Origin: Sporobacter termitidis DSM 10068
GTDB taxonomy: Bacteria; Bacillota; Clostridia; Oscillospirales; Oscillospiraceae
Direction: 5' to 3'
Assembly: GCF_900130065.1 (NCBI RefSeq)
Contig: NZ_FQXV01000001.1
Coordinates: 453,083-517,082, forward strand
DNA: 64,000 nucleotides
Below the pieces are notes generated by a model, which was not told the DNA's origin, ran no database searches, and saw only the letters and a program-made list of their open reading frames with translations. The translations under genes were made by a program, and so were the position numbers. Position 1 is the first letter of the stretch; every line of letters begins with the position of its first letter. This document shows positions 59,104 to 64,000 of the stretch, one piece after another.

Positions 59104-60141
59104 ATGCGCGTGAAGTCACGTTCTGAAGGTTTCAGGCCAATTGGATATCTGCTGTTTGCCGTCGTTATGCTCGCTGTGCTGATCCTCTGCGTCATTGTCG
59201 GCAGCGTCAACATTCCTGCGAAAGATACGATGGCGGCCATATATACCGCTGTTAAAAACGCGATACTTGGTCTCCCAATATCGTCATCCATCATCGTTTC
59301 CGTCCGTTTGCCGCGGGTGCTGGCCGTCGCACTGGTGGGAGCAACACTTTCGCTCTGCGGCGGTGCCATCCAGGGTCTTCTGCGCAATCCGCTGGCCGAC
59401 AGCTCCACGATGGGCGTCTCCACGGGTGCAGGCGTCGGCGCCGTCTTGTTTCTGGCTTTCGGATTCGCTGTTCCCGGTCTCCAAAATGCCGGGACGATGC
59501 TCAGCGCCATGGCCTTCGCCTTTATCTCTCTTCTGCTGATTCTCACGCTGTCATACAAAATCGATTACACCCTGTCCACGAATACGATCATCCTTATCGG
59601 CATGATTTTCACGATGTTCGCCAGCTCTATTATCAGCCTGGTCATCACCTTTGCCGGCGACAAGGTCAACACGGTGGTCTTCTGGCTCATGGGCTCCCTG
59701 GCCGCGGCCAAATACCGGGATGTGCTGATCCTTATAGGCGCGCTCCTGATTTTCGGCACCGTCATACTGAGCATGTCTCGGGAGCTCAACGCCTTTGCCG
59801 TGGGCGAGGACAACGCCCGCCACATTGGCGTTAACGTCAAACGGGCGAAATACGTCATCCTCATCGCGGTCTCGGCGCTTATCGGCGTGTGCGTCTCCAT
59901 CGGCGGGACCATCGGTTTCGTCGGGCTCGTGGTGCCGCATATGACGCGTATGATTGTCGGACCAAATCACAGGCGCCTCCTCCCTGCCTGCCTGTTCTCG
60001 GGCGCGACTTTTCTGATGCTGGCCGACCTGCTGGCGCGGACGCTGCTAAATCCCGTGGAGCTCCCCATCGGCGTCGTCACATCGTTTTTCGGCGCCTTCG
60101 CGTTCGTTTTCATTTTTTACAGGACGAGAAAGGCGAAGTAG
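59104..60141 (+). CDS. btuC: Cobalamin ABC-transporter permease
   Basis: This 345-residue FecCD/BtuC-family permease has ten helices, with VRLPRVLAVALVGATLSLCGGAIQGLLRNPLADSSTMGVSTGAGVGA, GGTIGFVGLVVPHMTRMIVGPNHR, and the coupling segment. ATG 59104 is close to GAGG; GTG 59110 is a possible alternative. It is 2 nt from btuD. Partner proteins are BtuF and BtuD. Confidence 0.95.
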   Translation: MRVKSRSEGFRPIGYLLFAVVMLAVLILCVIVGSVNIPAKDTMAAIYTAVKNAILGLPISSSIIVSVRLPRVLAVALVGATLSLCGGAIQGLLRNPLADSSTMGVSTGAGVGAVLFLAFGFAVPGLQNAGTMLSAMAFAFISLLLILTLSYKIDYTLSTNTIILIGMIFTMFASSIISLVITFAGDKVNTVVFWLMGSLAAAKYRDVLILIGALLIFGTVILSMSRELNAFAVGEDNARHIGVNVKRAKYVILIAVSALIGVCVSIGGTIGFVGLVVPHMTRMIVGPNHRRLLPACLFSGATFLMLADLLARTLLNPVELPIGVVTSFFGAFAFVFIFYRTRKAK

Positions 60142-60143
60142 GT

Positions 60144-60908
60144 ATGCTAGACGTCAAGAATCTCACCGTGCAATACGGCAGCCTTAAAATCGTCGATAGC
60201 GTGAGCTTTTCCATCCGGCCTCAGGAATGGCTGATGGTGGTGGGCCCCAACGGCGCCGGCAAGAGCACCGTCGTCTCCGCCATCGCCCAGGGCGTCCCTT
60301 ATACCGGAAGCGTCGAGATCGACGGGCAGGACGTGGCAAAGCTGCGGCCCCGCGACGCGGCCAGGCTGTTCGGCGTCCTGACTCAGAACCACACGGTCGG
60401 CTATTCCTTTACCGTTGAGGAAGTCGTGCGCCTGGGGCGTTACGCGTTTTCCGAGGGTATGTTCGCCGCAAGGAACGACGAGGACGAGCGGAAGCTTGAG
60501 GAGGCGCTCGAGCTCACGGGACTCACGTCCTTCAGGACGCGCTCCGTTCTCACACTGTCGGGCGGCGAGCTCCAGCGCACCTTTCTGGCACAGCTTCTGG
60601 CACAGAACCCGCGGCTGCTCATCCTGGACGAGCCGACGAATCACCTGGACCTTGTTTATCAAAAGCAGATATTTGAGCTTATCAAGGAGTGGCTCAAAGC
60701 GCCCGGGCGGGCTGTCATGTCCGTCGTCCACGACCTCAATCTGGCTAAGGCATACGGGACCCACGCCGTCCTGCTGGACAAGGGCTGTACGGTCTCCGGC
60801 GGCAGGGCCGGAGATGTTCTGACGCCGGTGCATCTCAACCCAGTCTACAATATGGACGTCTATGCCTGGATGCAGCAGATGCTGTCCCAGTGGCGGGAGG
60901 CGCAGTAA
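60144..60908 (+). CDS. btuD: Cobalamin ABC-transporter ATPase
   Basis: This 254-residue ATPase has Walker A GPNGAGKST (about 34-42), Q-loop LTQNHTVGYSF, signature TLSGGELQR, Walker B LLILDEPTNHLD, and the H-loop in VVHDLNLA. Sequence and neighbours identify it as BtuD-type. Start ATG 60144 lies 2 nt after btuC; its stop is 1 nt before cbiZ. Confidence 0.95.
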   Translation: MLDVKNLTVQYGSLKIVDSVSFSIRPQEWLMVVGPNGAGKSTVVSAIAQGVPYTGSVEIDGQDVAKLRPRDAARLFGVLTQNHTVGYSFTVEEVVRLGRYAFSEGMFAARNDEDERKLEEALELTGLTSFRTRSVLTLSGGELQRTFLAQLLAQNPRLLILDEPTNHLDLVYQKQIFELIKEWLKAPGRAVMSVVHDLNLAKAYGTHAVLLDKGCTVSGGRAGDVLTPVHLNPVYNMDVYAWMQQMLSQWREAQ

Positions 60909-61949
60909 ATGATACTTCACCGGTTTGGCAACGGCGACGTTGTCGAAAGCTGCGGCAAAGCGCTGATTGCCCGTTTCGCCGGACCGCGCCGCGTTCTCAG
61001 CACATCGGCGCTGAACGGCGGTATCAAAGACAGCCTCACGTCCGTCTTCAACCAGGACTGCAAGGAGGACGGCGAGAAAAATGTCCCCCTGAAAGCGCTC
61101 ACCTACGAGGAGCACCTGAAAATCGTCTCTGCGGACCTGGGGCTGGAGTCCCAGACCTCCACCGGCCTGACGACGGCCGCCGACATGGAAAATGTCTCGA
61201 TCGCCGCAGAAACATACGACAACGTCACCGTCACCGCCGTCGTCACCGGCGGCATCGATGTCAACGGCGGCCGCGTCGGCGACCCGGCGGACTGGCACGA
61301 ATCGGCCGGCGTCTGCGCGCCGGCCCCGGGCACCATCAACATCCTGCTCTTTATTTCCGCCGCCCTGCCGGAGGGCACGCTGGCCCGGGCGCTCGTCACC
61401 TGCACGGAGGCCAAGACAGCGGCGCTGCAGGAGCTTTTAGCCCCCAGCATGTACTCCAGCGGCATCGCCACCGGCTCCGGCACCGACGGCACCATCATCG
61501 TTTCCGATCTTACCTCCCCCGTCGTCCTCACCTACGCCGGGAAGCACTCCAAGCTCGGCGAGCTCATCGGCCGCGCCGTTATGAAAGCCGTCAAGAAGGC
61601 GCTGTACCTCCAGACAGGACTCGGCCCGGCGCAGCAGTTTGACATTTTCAGCCGGCTCGGCCGATATGGCGTCACGCGGGCCGGCATCCTGAAATCGTGC
61701 ACCGACGGCGCGAAGCTGGACGCGCTGTCTAAACAGAGCGATCTCGTTGTGCCGACCTCCCTCTACGTCCACCTGCTGGATCAGCTCTCCTGGGGCCTGA
61801 TCGGGCCGGCGGACGCCGTCGCGTCTGCCAGCCGGCTGCTGGAGGATATGGGCATGAAAGCGGAAATTACGCAGTATTCCGACGCAAAATCGGCTTCTGA
61901 GGCCATGCTGTCCGTCTACGTACAAGGCCTTCAAAAAATGCTCCTTTAA
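60909..61949 (+). CDS. cbiZ: Adenosylcobinamide amidohydrolase (CbiZ)
   Basis: This 346-residue CbiZ-family enzyme removes the aminopropanol tail of adenosylcobinamide for re-synthesis of cobalamin. Visible blocks are VVESCGKALIARFAG, GLTTAADMENVSI, AVVTGGIDVNGGRVGDP, PGTINILLFISAALPEGTLARALVTCTEAKTAALQEL, and STGTDGTIIV-like GSGTDGTI. The start abuts the btuD stop. In a bacterium with an importer, CbiZ lets imported corrinoids with unsuitable lower ligands be remodelled. Confidence 0.9.
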   Translation: MILHRFGNGDVVESCGKALIARFAGPRRVLSTSALNGGIKDSLTSVFNQDCKEDGEKNVPLKALTYEEHLKIVSADLGLESQTSTGLTTAADMENVSIAAETYDNVTVTAVVTGGIDVNGGRVGDPADWHESAGVCAPAPGTINILLFISAALPEGTLARALVTCTEAKTAALQELLAPSMYSSGIATGSGTDGTIIVSDLTSPVVLTYAGKHSKLGELIGRAVMKAVKKALYLQTGLGPAQQFDIFSRLGRYGVTRAGILKSCTDGAKLDALSKQSDLVVPTSLYVHLLDQLSWGLIGPADAVASASRLLEDMGMKAEITQYSDAKSASEAMLSVYVQGLQKMLL

Positions 61950-61972
61950 AGAGAATTACCATCATAAACAAC

Positions 61973-62209
61973 AGGCGCCGGCAGTAGCCGGCGCCTCCGT
62001 TTGTCGAAAAACTGTCTGAAGAGGGCAAAGCCTCGCAGAGTTTGCCGCCGGAGCGGCAAATAAATTCAAAATCGTCACGCAGGAGGACATGCGCCTCCGG
62101 AGTGACTCTTCTCATGCAGCGCGCGGCCGAGCGCGCTGCATGCACTCCTGTCGGAGAAAGCCCGAAGGGCTTTATCGACAGTCTGAGGCGCCGGCAGCAG
62201 CCGGCGCCT
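61973..62209. repeat. Array of six perfect hairpins downstream of cbiZ
   Basis: In order: AGGCGCCGGC-AGTA-GCCGGCGCCT (61973-61996), TTTGCCGC-CGGA-GCGGCAAA (62041-62060), GTCAC...GGAGG/CCTCC...GTGAC (62074-62106), CATGCAGCGCGC/GCGCGCTGCATG (62113-62142), AAAGCCC-GAA-GGGCTTT (62157-62173) and AGGCGCCGGC-AGCA-GCCGGCGCCT (62186-62209). The first and last differ in one base. GTCGA (62003-62007) and TCGAC (62175-62179) enclose the middle four. A T-run follows the last hairpin. This fills the gap between cbiZ and the next gene. Confidence 0.85.
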
Positions 62210-62231
62210 GGTGTTTTTATACCGTGCAGCT

Positions 62232-63653
62232 CTATTCGGTAACGTTCACGGTATAGACGACGGTATTGGCCGCCGTGGCGGAAGCCTCCCCTTCCCAATC
62301 CCTGTAATATTTGAAGGTGATCGCCGCCGTTCCGGCTTTCAGGGCCTTGAAGTCCCACACGTAAGCACCCCCGGAGCCGACGCCCGGGTCGCCGGACGGC
62401 TGGTAGCTCTCGGAAGCAAGCATCAGGACGGCGCTGTCCGAGACCGCATAATGCCAGGTGTAGCCGGTCGTGGGGTTGCCGCCCAAGGTCACCCGGCCGA
62501 TATCGCCGGCGGACAGCGCATTCTCCGCTTTCGGGTCCAGCGTCACGGGCCCGTCGCTCAGGAGCCTGAAAGCGCTGTTCAGCATCTGATTCAACTCCGA
62601 GTATGACACGTTAAACTCCTGGATGCCGGCGGCATACGGAAAGTACTCATATTGCTGAAAATAGAACACAACGCCGCTGTTGGCGAGATAAAACGCCGGG
62701 TCCGCGCCGATGTCCTTAAAGGGGGCGAGATCGAATTCGGACAGGTCCCCCGCAGCAACGCGTTTGTCGATCTCCTTTCGAATGACAGTGTCGATATACG
62801 CCGTATAGTCGGTCCTGCCGTCCAGCAGGTCGCTGAGCTTCAGCGCCTGGCCGGTGGACAGGTCAAAGGTATAGGAAGTCTGAATCGTCGACCCGTGGGC
62901 GCCGCCCGTATACTGATAGTCCGACAGGACGACGCTTAAAAGGCCGCTTTGGTTGTATGTGATCATGTAGTTGAAATACGTTTCGCACATGCCGACGGCG
63001 CTCCTGAAGCCGTCCTTGATCGCCTGCGCCATATCCGCGGCATTTTTCTGCCCTTCGATCTGCGCGGACTGGGCCGCCTGCTTCAGGATATCATTGACGG
63101 CACCCTGCGCCGCCGTGTCCGCAAGGTCTGAAAGCTGCGGGTATTGGACCGTCGTTTTGAGGTAATCGTCTTGTGACACGACGGACTCATTGACGACGGA
63201 AACATTATTTTCATATCTTCTTGAGAGCGCTATCCGCCCGCTTTTGGCATCGTAGGAAGCCCCCGCGGGAAAGGCCGTGGAAAAAAGCCCCGATTCGATA
63301 AAGGTGCGGCCGGACACAAGGTAAACGCCCTGACCGGAAAAAACGGCGGCATTGTAGAGATGGCCGTTATCCGTGACCTTCAGATTGGTCACGTCGATGG
63401 AAACGACGTCTCCGTCCCTCGCGGCGGATACTGTGGCGGCACCGTCTTTATCCGACCATGACACCGTATAGCCGAGCGCCTCGCAGACGGCCCTGAAGGG
63501 CAGATAAACCGTCTGCCCGTCAATGAGCGCGTCGGCGCCGAGCGCCTGATCGTCCAGCAGGACGGGGGCTTTCTTATTCCCCGCCGCGGCTGAAAAGCAC
63601 AGGATGCCCGCGAGCATAGCCAACGTCAAAATTACAGCGGTCAGTTTTTTCAT
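62232..63653 (-). CDS. Secreted four-domain protein: CuAO-N, DUF4163/DUF3298 and chagasin-like inhibitor
   Basis: This 473-residue exported protein has a signal peptide (KKLTAVILTLAMLAGILCFSAAAG). Residues about 30-130 are a copper-amine-oxidase N-terminal-like stalk (LIDGQTVYLPFRAVCEALGYTV, NNVSV). Residues 150-360 match the DUF4163/DUF3298 (RsiV/PdaC-type) region (VQYPQLSD, FNYMITYNQSGLLSVVLSDYQYTGGAHG, FDLSTGQALKLSDLL). Residues 375-470 resemble chagasin/I42 inhibitor (GNPTTGYTWHY, GGAYVWDFKALKAGTAAITF). GAGGTG precedes the ATG 63653. It has no anchor, so it may be soluble outside the cell. Confidence 0.85.
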   Translation of the reverse strand: MKKLTAVILTLAMLAGILCFSAAAGNKKAPVLLDDQALGADALIDGQTVYLPFRAVCEALGYTVSWSDKDGAATVSAARDGDVVSIDVTNLKVTDNGHLYNAAVFSGQGVYLVSGRTFIESGLFSTAFPAGASYDAKSGRIALSRRYENNVSVVNESVVSQDDYLKTTVQYPQLSDLADTAAQGAVNDILKQAAQSAQIEGQKNAADMAQAIKDGFRSAVGMCETYFNYMITYNQSGLLSVVLSDYQYTGGAHGSTIQTSYTFDLSTGQALKLSDLLDGRTDYTAYIDTVIRKEIDKRVAAGDLSEFDLAPFKDIGADPAFYLANSGVVFYFQQYEYFPYAAGIQEFNVSYSELNQMLNSAFRLLSDGPVTLDPKAENALSAGDIGRVTLGGNPTTGYTWHYAVSDSAVLMLASESYQPSGDPGVGSGGAYVWDFKALKAGTAAITFKYYRDWEGEASATAANTVVYTVNVTE

Positions 63654-63807
63654 AAGTCGCACCTCGTTCATCACCGGTTTACCATAAGACGCCATAAGCC
63701 GGCTGTTGTTCCTTTTATTCGTCTTATTCGTCAGACCATGCCGGCGGGGCGCGCCAAGGCTTGTCCGTATCCGCCGTGCTCATCTTACATCAGCCCGCGA
63801 CGGGATT

Positions 63808-63984
63808 TTAGTGAATCGTGTCATAACTCCCGTCCGCCGCGGACAGCGGGATGACGGTCGGCGGCGCCACGCTGTTCGGGGTGACGTAATACGCGCAGCT
63901 TGACAGGAACAAAAGCGCCACGGCGATCAGGACAACGATCGCCAGCGCGAATCTTTTTTGCTTGGGGTCGCGATGTTTTGACAT
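63808..63984 (-). CDS. 58-residue lipoprotein-like peptide
   Basis: Too short for typical gene lists, but GGAGGC lies upstream of the ATG. The sequence starts MSKHRDPKQKRFALAIVVLI, then a hydrophobic stretch and a lipobox-like FLSSC at about 26-30, then YYVTPNSVAPPTVIPL and ends YDTIH. It may be membrane-anchored via Cys. Function unknown. Confidence 0.6.
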   Translation of the reverse strand: MSKHRDPKQKRFALAIVVLIAVALLFLSSCAYYVTPNSVAPPTVIPLSAADGSYDTIH

Positions 63985-64000
63985 TTCTTTTGCCTCCGCA

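Overview
The window comes from an anaerobic, spore-forming, GC-rich member of the Clostridia (Oscillospiraceae-like is my guess). The signs are strong Shine-Dalgarno sites (GGAGG) with frequent GTG/TTG starts, a complete selenocysteine system driving a glycine-reductase-type operon, a CgeB-like spore-coat glycosyltransferase beside a collagen-like protein, a DacF-type carboxypeptidase, a membrane pyrophosphatase and lipoproteins with Ser/Thr/Pro spacers. I see no insertion sequence, prophage, rRNA or CRISPR array.

Layout. 1-3.3 kb: surface module (truncated collagen-like protein, UDP-GlcNAc 2-epimerase, CgeB-like glycosyltransferase). 3.4-19.8 kb: selenium/Stickland island. On the minus strand lie yedF, selD, a DUF3343 Se/S-carrier-like gene and a double-cubane 2-hydroxyacyl-CoA-dehydratase-like protein. 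Divergently come a LysR regulator, selA, selB, tRNA-Sec, grdE, grdB (in-frame UGA), trxB, trxA, grdA (in-frame UGA), grdC and grdD. The island supplies Se donor synthesis, Sec-tRNA synthesis and decoding, and a full reductase that would convert an amino-acid-type substrate to acetyl phosphate using thioredoxin electrons. The substrate-specific component B is unusual: GrdE lacks the Asn-Cys pair at which the family is cleaved to form its pyruvoyl group, and GrdB has Ser for one Cys of the U-x-x-C-x-x-C motif.

19.9-33.2 kb: accessory redox cluster of unknown substrate. A set consisting of a LysR regulator, a QueG-like Fe-S protein and a FAD_oxidored-family flavoprotein occurs twice in mirror orientation. 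One half also carries a UGSC-like protein whose UGSC motif is replaced, plus a second flavoprotein; the other carries a periplasmic-binding lipoprotein and the two subunits of aconitase X. This is the best candidate for an undescribed pathway.

33.4-45 kb: DacF-like carboxypeptidase, a heterodimeric ABC exporter (an in-frame UGA interrupts its likely N terminus), a secreted CAP protein under two tandem c-di-GMP-I riboswitches, a DUF6941-type protein, a lipoprotein, a GntR regulator, an EamA permease, an FprA flavodiiron protein and a UroD-family protein. 45-53.6 kb: small membrane proteins, a ferritin-like protein, two P-II proteins and AmtB (with a long structured leader ending in a terminator), a membrane pyrophosphatase and ComFB. 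53.7-57.6 kb: LytTR regulator, LiaF-like membrane protein, MFS efflux protein, ANT(6)-like nucleotidyltransferase and a DUF5808-type protein. 57.7-62 kb: cobalamin riboswitch, BtuF-BtuC-BtuD importer and CbiZ, i.e. corrinoid uptake and remodelling. 62-64 kb: a run of perfect hairpins, a four-domain secreted protein and a tiny lipoprotein.

Functions were assigned by recognising motifs and family-typical sequence by eye; no database search was run.
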